Of a stretch of 31,600 bases of DNA, positions 9,270 through 15,518 are shown piece after piece (the first letter of the stretch is position 1; every line of letters starts with the position of its first letter). Location: the IMG/VR virus record IMGVR_UViG_3300030430_001253, positions 1 to 31,600 of that record; one strand, written 5' to 3'. This stretch comes from a virus. The notes beneath the pieces are model-generated. The model was not told the origin of the DNA, did no database searches, and worked only from the letters and a program-made list of their open reading frames with translations. The position numbers were made by a program, and so were the translations under genes.

Positions 9270-9553
9270 CTAAAATTTACTCCTCCAACTGTTTGTTCAT
9301 TCGTAGTCGTAGCAGTAGGGTTGATATATCCTGTTTCAGCTTCAATATTATGTCCACTTGCTGCATATGAGTAACCAGTTCTGTATTGATATGATGTAAT
9401 CGTTTCATTTATAACACTTTGACTTGTTGATGAGGTGGTTTGTGACCCCGAACGAAACTGAGGAACCACAGGTGTTGCTTCTACGTAATCTACGCATATA
9501 GTGATTAGCCCTATTAGAGAAAATTTTATATAACGCAAAAGTACAAGTGCCAT
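9098..9553 (-). CDS. Putative secreted Thr/Ser-rich protein
   Basis: The 151-residue product starts at ATG with a hydrophobic N-terminus (YIKFSLIGLITICV) that can act as a signal peptide. A Thr/Ser-rich sequence follows, ending with TRTITTSTTSETTSTFGQ. GGVNFSWTSPNLEAIPRWKI looks like a beta-structured core. It belongs to a row of minus-strand genes for exported proteins. It overlaps the 63-codon frame at 9405-9596 and the downstream frame at 8517-9269. I do not recognise the family. A cell-surface or periplasmic role is inferred from the signal peptide only. Confidence 0.6.
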   Translation of the reverse strand: MALVLLRYIKFSLIGLITICVDYVEATPVVPQFRSGSQTTSSTSQSVINETITSYQYRTGYSYAASGHNIEAETGYINPTATTTNEQTVGGVNFSWTSPNLEAIPRWKIATDGAAFSIQETLITPGLDTVTNITRTITTSTTSETTSTFGQ

Positions 9554-9596
9554 AAATCAAGATTGCCAATAAAGCAGATACTATGGGAAGAACCAT
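9405..9596 (-). CDS. Possible small membrane protein, overlapping frame
   Basis: A 63-codon frame starts with ATG directly after the TGA of the upstream gene (TGAATG). It begins with a strong hydrophobic segment (VLPIVSALLAILIYGTCTFA) and continues with a basic tail (YKIFSNRANHYMRRLRR). The coupled start and clear membrane segment favour a real gene. The 149-base overlap with the secreted-protein frame at 9098-9553 argues for caution, and the last 25 residues look like shadow sequence. A single-span protein is the reading if it is expressed. Confidence 0.4.
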   Translation of the reverse strand: MVLPIVSALLAILIYGTCTFALYKIFSNRANHYMRRLRRSNTCGSSVSFGVTNHLINKSKCYK

Positions 9597-10112
9597 TCAA
9601 TCTATTGTAATTGTTACTTTTGTAGATCCTATACAAGATGTACCTGACCCACCGGCAGTACAGGTGTGAACACCAGAACTCAATGACGTTAAAGCAAGTG
9701 ACCCAGCTGTACCACCACTTCCTATTGTGGTCTGTCCACCCAATACTGGTAATGATGCGATTCCCGAACTTGGTGTCACTGCAGAAGGTGTGGCATCACC
9801 CATAATTACCGATTCTGTTTTTGAGAAAGAAGAACCAGCAGTTGTAATTGATGTATCTGTCTGAATCATGGCTGGTACTCCATCAGATAATGAACCAACA
9901 TTGATTCCACCAATCTTACCAGATGTTGTAGTATCTCCCACAGTTACAGATGGTGTTATATTATTTCCACTTAGTGAATATGTAGTGCCAACTTTATTTG
10001 TAACAACATATGGCATATCTACTGTTATCTGAGCACTTGTAACAAATTCTTGTTTAATGTCTGCAAATACAGGGCTAGAAAATAATAGCAGTAGTGAAAA
10101 TAGCTTTTTCAT
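9597..10112 (-). CDS. Secreted Ser/Thr/Gly-rich protein with signal peptide
   Basis: The 171-residue protein starts with a textbook signal peptide (MKKLFSLLLLFSSPVFA, then DIKQEF). The mature part is low in charge, rich in Ser, Thr and Gly, and probably beta-structured (TYSLSGNNITPSVTVGDTTT). Near the C-terminus two Cys residues (HTCTAGGSGTSC) could form a disulfide, consistent with life outside the cytoplasm. Its start overlaps the stop of the small membrane gene upstream (ATGA). An exported protein in a phage, not next to the tail genes in orientation, may alter the host surface. I do not recognise a named family. Confidence 0.7.
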   Translation of the reverse strand: MKKLFSLLLLFSSPVFADIKQEFVTSAQITVDMPYVVTNKVGTTYSLSGNNITPSVTVGDTTTSGKIGGINVGSLSDGVPAMIQTDTSITTAGSSFSKTESVIMGDATPSAVTPSSGIASLPVLGGQTTIGSGGTAGSLALTSLSSGVHTCTAGGSGTSCIGSTKVTITID

Positions 10113-10348
10113 TTGACACTAGATTTGTTATTTTTATTCTCTACTATAGTATCTTTTTTCTTTTTTATCGAGAACCCAAGTGACGCAGTTGAAGCACTAA
10201 AAATACTTGCAATAAATGTCGGATCAAAATCTACAATCTTTTTACCAGATGGCGGTTCATAGTATGAAAGGGATAAAAGTGTTGCCGACCACAAAAGTAC
10301 GCAAACTTTTACAATGGTTTCAACTTTGCTTGGTTCTTGATCTTCCAT
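10109..10348 (-). CDS. Small two-span membrane protein, holin candidate
   Basis: I choose ATG at 10348 (MEDQEPSKVETIVKVCVLLW) over the GTG 14 codons upstream because the acidic start followed by a membrane helix is the natural N-terminus. This gives 79 residues with two hydrophobic segments (VKVCVLLWSATLLSLSYYEP, then FIASIFSASTASLGFSI) and a Lys-rich C-terminus. Two short membrane spans and a basic tail are the general shape of many class II holins, but no family motif proves it. It is first in the minus-strand cassette and coupled by ATGA to the secreted-protein gene. Confidence 0.6.
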   Translation of the reverse strand: MEDQEPSKVETIVKVCVLLWSATLLSLSYYEPPSGKKIVDFDPTFIASIFSASTASLGFSIKKKKDTIVENKNNKSSVK

Positions 10349-10460
10349 ATAAAAAAGGCTATTTGTAGGTATCTCTAAGCATTTGACCACTGCTTAACAA
10401 ACAGCCTTGTGCCAAATGTAGCATTTCTTGTTATGTTTGGAAAGTAACACATATAAAGTT
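10349..10460. promoter_or_regulatory. Divergent control region
   Basis: This gap separates the minus-strand exported-protein cassette from the rightward small genes, so promoters for both directions should lie in or near it. CATTTG (10380-10385) and CAAATG (10413-10418) form an inverted repeat. A sigma70-like pair TTGTTA (10428-10433) and TATAAA (10452-10457), 18 bases apart, points right, but it would start transcription at or inside the gene at 10461, so it may be chance. Confidence 0.35.
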
Positions 10461-10622
10461 ATGTCAAAATTCCTTATTGGATTGTTTATTAGATTCGGTA
10501 AATCTGAATCTTTGCGTAAAGGTGTCCTGATGATGCTTAAAGACGCAGCTGCAAAATCAGACAATGATGTAGATGATGCAATAGTTAAAATGATTGAGGA
10601 AAAGCTGTTTCCGGTCAAGTGA
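10461..10622 (+). CDS. Small conserved phage protein
   Basis: I choose ATG at 10461 instead of a TTG at 10428. The 53-residue product (MSKFLIGLFIRFGKSESLRK, then an acidic helix with DNDVDDAIVKMIEEKLFP) has an amphipathic hydrophobic start and a D-N-x-x-D-D motif. I recall similar small proteins with this D-N-x-x-D-D-x-x-V pattern in other phages, of unknown function. It may sit at the membrane surface through its N-terminal helix. The next gene starts 3 bases after its stop. Confidence 0.6.
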   Translation: MSKFLIGLFIRFGKSESLRKGVLMMLKDAAAKSDNDVDDAIVKMIEEKLFPVK

Positions 10623-10625
10623 CCT

Positions 10626-10871
10626 ATGAATACCAGCTTTTTACATCTTCTTTGTCAAGAACCATCTATTGAATTACAGCTTTCAGTAGAACTGCGGTCA
10701 AGAGAAATAGAAAACTCTGACGACATTGAAGAAATAAAAAAATATTGTATTGCACTACTAAAAAGCAATGCATACAAAGATGAAGTGCTTGCAAACTTAC
10801 TCGGATTTATTGCTGACTATGAAGCTAGAAAAGTTGCAAAGGAAGTAAGAAAAAAAAAGAAATGGTTTTAG
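10626..10871 (+). CDS. Small helical protein of unknown function
   Basis: The 81-residue product is predicted all-helical (EPSIELQLSVELRSREIENS, then EEIKKYCIALLKSNAYKDEV) and ends in a very basic tail (AKEVRKKKKWF). I see no signal peptide or membrane segment. It is cotranscribed with the gene at 10461 (3-base gap) and its last 4 bases overlap the end of the convergent gene at 10868-11101. I have seen proteins of this general pattern in marine phages but cannot name a function. Confidence 0.65.
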   Translation: MNTSFLHLLCQEPSIELQLSVELRSREIENSDDIEEIKKYCIALLKSNAYKDEVLANLLGFIADYEARKVAKEVRKKKKWF

Positions 10872-11101
10872 AAACCAAATCTTTTAAAAAAACTAAACCA
10901 ATTTTTTTTTGATAGTGGTGGCAGCCCCATCTGTTTTCTAGATGTTATGCCATTTACACGTTGAAGTAAAATACTTTTTTCTCTCCATTTTTCCATTAGT
11001 ATTCTTTTTTTGTTTAGATCCTCCTCTTCTAACATTTGAGTATGTAAACTTCTTAATTCTCTGATAAGAAGCTGGTTTTCAAATTCATGTTCAAGAGTCA
11101 T
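10868..11101 (-). CDS. Small helical protein, end of recombination operon
   Basis: The 77-residue product begins with a long charged helix (FENQLLIRELRSLHTQMLEE), followed by a basic part (KRILMEKWREKSILLQRVNG) and a Phe/Lys-rich C-terminus. It is the last gene of the minus-strand operon that carries the annealing protein and exonuclease, starting 3 bases after the SSB-like gene. A role in DNA metabolism is possible from context only. I do not recognise a family. Confidence 0.6.
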   Translation of the reverse strand: MTLEHEFENQLLIRELRSLHTQMLEEEDLNKKRILMEKWREKSILLQRVNGITSRKQMGLPPLSKKNWFSFFKRFGF

Positions 11102-11104
11102 ACT

Positions 11105-11479
11105 TTAAAATGGCGATTCTTCTACATCAATAGTTTGTTCTGATGGTGGCTTTGGTGGTGCTTCTTTGCGTGGGTTGATAGTTCCATATGCACCAAACTC
11201 ATCTTCATCATAATTGCCAATCTTACCATTACCAGAAAGGTAAAAACCTTTAACTTTTTTTCTTTGATCATCCCTTAGATCATAAACTGTACCATCTTTA
11301 TGTTTTTCAGCATTGTCAGCCAAATTCATAATATGGTCTAAAAGATCGGGCACAGACTCAATAGGTATAAAGAGATTACATCTTTTTGGGAATCTATCTT
11401 TAGAGTCAAAAGGGTTGTCTCCCACATTGAATGAAAGTGGTAGTGGAAGTGCGGGTTCAAATTTTTGAGAGTATGGCAT
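11105..11479 (-). CDS. Possible single-stranded DNA-binding protein
   Basis: The 124-residue product contains RCNLFIPIESVPDLLDHIMN and a beta-rich middle (GFYLSGNGKIGNYDEDEFGA). It ends with a Pro-rich linker followed by IDVEESPF. An acidic tail ending in Pro-Phe is the hallmark of bacterial SSB C-termini (DDDIPF), which recruit partner proteins. Placement in the operon of an annealing protein and an exonuclease supports an SSB or SSB-like role. The OB fold cannot be confirmed by eye, so this is an inference from the tail and the neighbours. Confidence 0.45.
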   Translation of the reverse strand: MPYSQKFEPALPLPLSFNVGDNPFDSKDRFPKRCNLFIPIESVPDLLDHIMNLADNAEKHKDGTVYDLRDDQRKKVKGFYLSGNGKIGNYDEDEFGAYGTINPRKEAPPKPPSEQTIDVEESPF

Positions 11480-11480
11480 T

Positions 11481-11717
11481 TTAAAAAGCTTTGATAGGTG
11501 TAATATTCTCTGATTCTTCCCAAGCTAAAACCTGATGAAGATCATAACGGACTACTGGTTGTCCATAAGGTACAGCAGTTCTGGATAGCTGATACCATTT
11601 AGGACCAATTTCTTTACCCTTTCGGGTTTGTTTTCTCCAATCAACAATAGTTGCTGGCTTAAGTCCATAGCGGGATGCAAGTTGTTGAGTAGACAAAAAC
11701 TGTGCGGAGTTAGACAT
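11481..11717 (-). CDS. Helix-turn-helix DNA-binding protein, excisionase/AlpA-like
   Basis: The 78-residue protein has an N-terminal winged-helix pattern, FLSTQQLASRYGLKPATIVD then WRKQ, and a later strand (VRYDLHQVLAWEES). This matches the HTH_17 (excisionase/AlpA/MerR-like) arrangement. Such proteins bind DNA as small architectural factors or repressors. There is no integrase in this window, so regulator is more likely than excisionase. The start lies inside the end of the annealing-protein gene (8-base overlap). Confidence 0.65.
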   Translation of the reverse strand: MSNSAQFLSTQQLASRYGLKPATIVDWRKQTRKGKEIGPKWYQLSRTAVPYGQPVVRYDLHQVLAWEESENITPIKAF

Positions 11718-12378
11718 TTTCTAGTTGTTTTTGTTTGTTTGTTAATTCTATTTTAAGGTTTTCATATTCTGTTTCAGTAATCACTTTTTCTAAGAATCTA
11801 GTTTCTATATTTTTTCTATGTTGTATCAGCATATCTTTAGTCTTAGCATTTGCTATTGCTTGTCTGGCTAAAACATAAGTAGGCTGTTTTCTTTGGCTGA
11901 CAGTTTTTTTCGCTGTCATTACTTGTGTAGCTTCTTCCTTCTCTTCTTTTTTCCATAGTTCGTGACCTAGACCAAAGTGAAAAGCTGCTGCTGCACATAA
12001 ACATCTACGATGAGAATCAGTTAAGTTTCTAGCTGTTATACTCTCGAATGCCATAGGATTCATTCGTTTGTCCATTATTGGAAATGGAAAGTCGCTAGTC
12101 CTTATACCTTCAGGAGATGTGAAATAGCCTATAAGATAACCAGTGCCATCTGGTGCTTTATGAACATAGTTATGCTCTTCGGTATTTGTTGGAAGTAAAT
12201 GAAACTCCCATCCATTTGCGTGTTCATGTAAAGAACTGGCGATAGATGCCCAGCAAGCATATTTGGCAACAAAACTGCCAGAGCCTTTTTCGTAGACATC
12301 TTGATCTTCTAAGAGATCAGCAAGATTCGGTTTATCAACCATGGTTGGTTTTTGTGCGGGAAAGTGTGAGTTTGTCAT
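11710..12378 (-). CDS. Single-strand annealing protein, Sak3/DUF1071-like
   Basis: In the 222-residue product, residues 97-142 read FPFPIMDKRMNPMAF, then ARNLTDSHRRCLCAAAAFHF and GLGHELW. This fits the Sak3/DUF1071 recombinase pattern (an invariant PxMD, then xxRCxxxAxAxFGLG). The N-terminal YACWASIASSLHE region also fits. Such proteins anneal complementary strands in phage recombination. It shares an operon with the RecE-like exonuclease, giving a Red-type pair. The C-terminal third is Lys/Glu-rich and probably helical. The start overlaps the stop of the DGQHR gene (ATGA). The family match is from memory of the motif. Confidence 0.6.
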   Translation of the reverse strand: MTNSHFPAQKPTMVDKPNLADLLEDQDVYEKGSGSFVAKYACWASIASSLHEHANGWEFHLLPTNTEEHNYVHKAPDGTGYLIGYFTSPEGIRTSDFPFPIMDKRMNPMAFESITARNLTDSHRRCLCAAAAFHFGLGHELWKKEEKEEATQVMTAKKTVSQRKQPTYVLARQAIANAKTKDMLIQHRKNIETRFLEKVITETEYENLKIELTNKQKQLENV

Positions 12379-13250
12379 GATGCTTTGACTAATTCAATTA
12401 TGTTGGGGTTTACCTGTTTTGGCGATATTATTTGCAACATTGATTTAGGCTGTTTGATAGGAGACATAAACTTCACTCTAGGTGTTCTTGTAACATATTC
12501 GTTAAAACACTTGATGAAATTATTTAGTAACCATTGCTGCGGACTTGTAGTACCTTTTCTGCGGAATAAGGGGTTTGATAACTGATTCCTAAAAGATAAG
12601 ACTACATTATCTGATGCAAGATTTGCACCATAACAAACAGCATCCCAATACTCTAGGATGTGAGTATTAGACCAGCCTTTATCTCTTGCTAGTAATGTTA
12701 TAACTATGGCAAAAGAAAGAGAAAAACATTTAAATGCTTTTTGCCTTACAGCTAGTTCTGGAACAATGACATCTAGATATTCTCTGTGTTTGTAATATAG
12801 ATTTACAATTTCTACATGACTAACGTTAGTATATCCAGTCCATCTAAGTGTAGGACAGGTGTAATAGAGCTGATAGTGTTTCATTGCTGTAGCAATTATT
12901 TTAGATCTTTGAACATCTAAAACTTCTAATGCATCACCAGCACTTCTTGCAGAACCAGTATCTACTACGTTGAATATCGCAGGGTCAAGATTGAAACCAA
13001 CCATGATTTCTACAGCCTTATTGGCTTTAACAATAGCTGCAAGCCTATGTTGGCCATCAAGAACATTACCAGTAGCATCTAAAGCGATACCCTGATTGGT
13101 TACTTTCCAGTTGTCCGTTAGGATGGCTTTTGTTAGCTTCATCAAATTTAATTTTTTGATGTTGCGGTTTTTAGTTTTGTTGTTTAATAGAATGTCTTGT
13201 GCCTTCTCAGGGGTCATCTTGACAATCTCGAAGTATGGAGTGAGTGCCAT
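12375..13250 (-). CDS. DGQHR/ParB-fold-like DNA metabolism protein
   Basis: The 291-residue protein carries VLDGQHRLAA (residues 64-71), the signature of a ParB/Srx-related nuclease-like fold that recurs in phages and DNA-modification islands. It is preceded by a MTPEKAQDILLNN helix and followed by an all-helical C-terminal part. It lies between the exonuclease and the annealing protein with tight spacing, so a supporting role in recombination or replication is likely. The start is ATG, with no Shine-Dalgarno match but a CCCCGCATT just upstream. Its enzymatic activity is not established. Confidence 0.6.
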   Translation of the reverse strand: MALTPYFEIVKMTPEKAQDILLNNKTKNRNIKKLNLMKLTKAILTDNWKVTNQGIALDATGNVLDGQHRLAAIVKANKAVEIMVGFNLDPAIFNVVDTGSARSAGDALEVLDVQRSKIIATAMKHYQLYYTCPTLRWTGYTNVSHVEIVNLYYKHREYLDVIVPELAVRQKAFKCFSLSFAIVITLLARDKGWSNTHILEYWDAVCYGANLASDNVVLSFRNQLSNPLFRRKGTTSPQQWLLNNFIKCFNEYVTRTPRVKFMSPIKQPKSMLQIISPKQVNPNIIELVKAS

Positions 13251-13261
13251 AATGCGGGGAG

Positions 13262-14104
13262 TTAATTTCTATAAAATGCCCAGTTGGGTAATGTGAGAGT
13301 TTCAACACCCTTTATCAGATCGTTGTAACCCGACCAGATACCAGTTGTCTCAGCTTTCATAATGCGGATCAAAGATTCATTTTGTAGTTCTAAACCTAAA
13401 TCCAATGATTTTTTATCGAGTTCATATACACCAATATTGAATGGGTAAACTTTCTCGACAGCTACAAACACAAAGCGGGATGCATTTGTACCTTGGAGGT
13501 AGTGTGCAGCTTGCACATGATAAAGAAATGAAGCTATTGTTTTTCCAAACTGATCAGGATGCGAACCACCTTCACCAGTAGTTTTTAAATCAATAACTGT
13601 ATCTTCATCTTCTGTAACCCAATCGCATCTACATTTGAGATCAAGATTGGATTCAGCGTGTTTCCAAAAATAAGAGTGCTCTGCAAATCCACCGAAAAAC
13701 AATTCTTTGCATAGTGGATTTTTATTTACTGCTAAAGATATGTCTAGAGCGGTGTTGAACTCTTCTTGTGTTATAGGCTCTTGGCCTCTCTCTTTAGCTA
13801 GTTGTAACTCTTCTTTACCTTTCTTTGTCCTACGATCATTTACTAATACATATCTATCTTCAAATGCTTCTGGTTCCAGAACACTGGTATGAAACAGTTT
13901 CCCTAGACGAAGTGGTGTAGTTTCTTTTCTTGGTCTTGTATCAGGGTTGTGTTTGTAATCCCACAACGTATAGGGGTTGTTTTTTATCTCAAGTTTTATA
14001 TCAGATGCACTATAGGCTTTATCTGATCTGTATATATCCTCATCTATAAGACAATGTGAGACTGCATTATCTAGAGGTTGTGATGGTGTAATAGAGGTTG
14101 ACAT
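13262..14104 (-). CDS. PD-(D/E)XK exonuclease, RecE/DUF3799-like
   Basis: I choose ATG at 14104 over a TTG three codons upstream, giving 280 residues. The layout matches RecE-type and DUF3799 exonucleases: YSASDIKLEIKNNPYTLWDY, then RLGKLFHTSVLEPEAFEDRY (residues 66-85), E142 (AEHSYFW), D161 (KCRCDWVTEDED) and the D172-L-K174 catalytic pair (VIDLKTT). Such enzymes degrade the 5' strand at double-strand ends, producing 3' tails for the annealing protein two genes downstream. Together they form a Red/RecET-style system. All expected acidic and Lys residues are visible. Confidence 0.8.
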   Translation of the reverse strand: MSTSITPSQPLDNAVSHCLIDEDIYRSDKAYSASDIKLEIKNNPYTLWDYKHNPDTRPRKETTPLRLGKLFHTSVLEPEAFEDRYVLVNDRRTKKGKEELQLAKERGQEPITQEEFNTALDISLAVNKNPLCKELFFGGFAEHSYFWKHAESNLDLKCRCDWVTEDEDTVIDLKTTGEGGSHPDQFGKTIASFLYHVQAAHYLQGTNASRFVFVAVEKVYPFNIGVYELDKKSLDLGLELQNESLIRIMKAETTGIWSGYNDLIKGVETLTLPNWAFYRN

Positions 14105-14150
14105 AAGCTGCAATAACTAAAAGCAATAAGCAAAAAGAATTAAATTTCAT
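14067..14150 (-). CDS. Possible 27-residue membrane peptide
   Basis: A 27-codon frame (KFNSFCLLLLVIAAYVNLYY as core) starts at ATG 14150, overlapping the stop of the upstream small membrane gene as ATGA, and ends 38 bases inside the exonuclease gene. It could encode a single-span peptide or act as a coupling leader that delivers ribosomes to the exonuclease start. Such short hydrophobic frames also arise by chance in AT-rich DNA. Confidence 0.25.
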   Translation of the reverse strand: MKFNSFCLLLLVIAAYVNLYYTITTSR

Positions 14151-14278
14151 TTGAAAAGCTGTTGGCAAGCCAGTTCTACACCAGCTCTACAATCTGCTTT
14201 TGTCATATCGTGCAATGTTGACGATAGGGCAAGATAAAATAGTCCAAAAAATGTTAGACCTAAAAAGAAATTAGCCAT
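14147..14278 (-). CDS. Small membrane protein, 43 residues
   Basis: This frame begins at ATG 14278, eight bases before the stop of the upstream gene, and encodes an N-terminal hydrophobic segment (FFLGLTFFGLFYLALSSTLH) followed by DMTKADCRAGVELACQQLFK with two Cys residues. It fills the gap between two annotated genes exactly and keeps the operon's overlap pattern. A single-span protein is likely. No known family is recognised. Confidence 0.5.
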   Translation of the reverse strand: MANFFLGLTFFGLFYLALSSTLHDMTKADCRAGVELACQQLFK

Positions 14279-14753
14279 TTTTCTTTGCCTCCTTTTTGTT
14301 CTTTTCTTCTAGTTCATTAAAAGTTTTTACTAAAACTTCTTCTGCCAGCTCAATTTGATCATTAAGTTCGGCTCTTTCCTTAACCAAATTTTTAATCTCC
14401 ATATCTAGCAAAGAAACTTCCTTGCAACAAGAAACTGCAACTGTCATTAAATGATCAGCTGTATTATGCCAAGTACCAGACCAGCATTCAGAACATTCAC
14501 CTGTAAATCTGTTCAAAATTTTATCTTGTGTCTCTTGGTCGATTTCACCAGAGTTTTCAGATTCGATTGCAAAAGACATACAAGCATCAGCAGCTTTCAT
14601 AATCTTGGCTATACCAAAAACACCATGGGATGCTTCTGTTTTCTTTGAACTTATTTTTTTATTTAATTGTGTACGTAAATGCTTTAGTTTTACGTAGTCT
14701 GGATCAGCATTAAGAAAATCTTGTTTTCTCTGATAGTAAGTTTCGTTGTTCAT
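14271..14753 (-). CDS. Hypothetical helical protein with Cys cluster
   Basis: I choose ATG at 14753 because it overlaps the upstream stop as ATGA; the TTG-initiated 22-residue extension is not convincing. The 160-residue product begins NNETYYQRKQDFLNADPDYV. It contains a middle region FTGECSECWSGTWHNTADHL with a C-x-x-C that could bind metal or a disulfide, a further CC pair, and a C-terminal coiled coil (LVKERAELNDQIELAEEVLV). It is cotranscribed with the recombination genes. I do not recognise a family and assign no function. Confidence 0.6.
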   Translation of the reverse strand: MNNETYYQRKQDFLNADPDYVKLKHLRTQLNKKISSKKTEASHGVFGIAKIMKAADACMSFAIESENSGEIDQETQDKILNRFTGECSECWSGTWHNTADHLMTVAVSCCKEVSLLDMEIKNLVKERAELNDQIELAEEVLVKTFNELEEKNKKEAKKNG

Positions 14754-15100
14754 GATAAACCTTCTGTACCGAATACATAAATTGGTCCACTCTCGATATC
14801 TACGAGAGCTGCCTTGCAATGCTCTTCAACACATGTCCAAACTGCAAACTGAATGGCTGACCTAAGATCAAACTCTTTGATAGCTCTTGGAGCATCCTTA
14901 AGAGTAAAACCTAGTTCTTTCATTTTGTCAGATATGTCTGATTGATGTTCTAAATAAAAATTTTGAATCTCTTTAGAACGAATAAAATCTGGTACACCAT
15001 ACAAAGCGCAACCATATTCAGCAATTTTCTTGATCTCATCTAGATCTTGGAAACGCTTAGATAGAGCGTAGTGGAGTTGGGTTTTTCTTTCTTTTGTCAC
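14750..15100 (-). CDS. Hypothetical first gene of leftward early operon
   Basis: The frame is open from a TTG at 15166. I prefer GTG at 15100 (MTKERKTQLHYALSKRFQDL), giving 116 residues, because the preceding codons overlap a palindrome and a possible promoter. The longer version would add a hydrophobic segment (GWVIIGLSVSIADFFILAFI), so a membrane form cannot be excluded. The rest is helical and charged (DEIKKIAEYGCALYGVPDFI, then RAIKEFDLRSAIQFAVWTCV). It leads the minus-strand operon and is coupled by ATGA to the next gene. Function is unknown. Confidence 0.55.
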   Translation of the reverse strand: MTKERKTQLHYALSKRFQDLDEIKKIAEYGCALYGVPDFIRSKEIQNFYLEHQSDISDKMKELGFTLKDAPRAIKEFDLRSAIQFAVWTCVEEHCKAALVDIESGPIYVFGTEGLS

Positions 15101-15293
15101 TGTAATAAAAGCGAGGATAAAAAAATCGGCTATCGACACCGATAAACCTATTATGACCCAACCCAATATATCGGCACCCCACTACAGGACACTTTTTAAA
15201 CTGGTCTTAATTGTTGGGCAATAGTGGGGAAATGTATCATAATTAAGGTATGGGCGAGATCCCTATTCACTTTATCCCCCGCAAAAGATTCAA
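15101..15293. promoter_or_regulatory. Divergent early control region with inverted repeats
   Basis: The region separates leftward and rightward early operons. CCCCACTA (15177-15184) and TAGTGGGG (15222-15229) are an exact 8-bp inverted repeat 37 bases apart. TATCG and CGATA flank four bases at 15131-15144, a second palindrome. A rightward sigma70-like pair TTGTTG (15211-15216) and TATCAT (15235-15240), spacer 18, overlaps the first repeat. A leftward CATAAT-like -10 element lies near 15147-15152. This looks like a repressor-controlled switch, although no cognate repressor is proven. Confidence 0.45.
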
Positions 15294-15455
15294 ATGGCTA
15301 ACACAAACGAAAAAACAATCACAGTTTTCAGAGGAAACAAAGAAAAATTACAAGCGATTGTTTTAGAGGAATTAAATACATTTTATGTTGTCAAATTACC
15401 TAGAGGTAAAAAACAATATGATGTTTTTAAGGATGATATGAAACTTCGCCAATAA
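15294..15455 (+). CDS. Small early protein, 53 residues
   Basis: ATG at 15294 opens a 53-codon frame (MANTNEKTITVFRGNKEKLQ, ending YDVFKDDMKLRQ). It is the first gene after the rightward promoter candidate and is followed by a clear intrinsic terminator. The product is small, soluble and charged, with a likely beta-alpha pattern. Upstream CCCCCGCAAAAG sits 16 bases before the start, in place of an evident Shine-Dalgarno site. An anti-host or regulatory early protein is plausible from position only. Confidence 0.6.
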   Translation: MANTNEKTITVFRGNKEKLQAIVLEELNTFYVVKLPRGKKQYDVFKDDMKLRQ

Positions 15456-15468
15456 AAATTTACCTCTT

Positions 15469-15496
15469 GGGCTAGGTTACTAGCCCTTTTCTTTTT
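15469..15496 (+). terminator. Intrinsic terminator after first early gene
   Basis: GGGCTAG (15469-15475), loop GTTA, then CTAGCCC (15480-15486) form a perfect 7-bp stem followed directly by TTTTCTTTTT. This is a textbook rho-independent terminator. Genes continue in the same direction 23 bases later, so it may attenuate the early operon or be overcome by antitermination. Confidence 0.85.
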
Positions 15497-15518
15497 ATTC
15501 ACTTCGCAAATTACTGAA

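Noticed and set aside
9117-9374. Plus-strand frame with hydrophobic N-terminus (85 codons)
   Set aside because: It is fully antisense to the secreted-protein gene and starts in Val-rich shadow sequence of the Thr-rich repeats; no neighbouring plus-strand genes.
10394-10618. Minus-strand frame of 74 codons in the divergent region
   Set aside because: It is antisense to the small conserved gene at 10461-10622, whose product has a recognisable pattern.
11481-11717. Excisionase implying a lysogenic module
   Set aside because: No integrase, attachment site or CI-like repressor is visible, so the HTH protein is called only as a DNA-binding protein.
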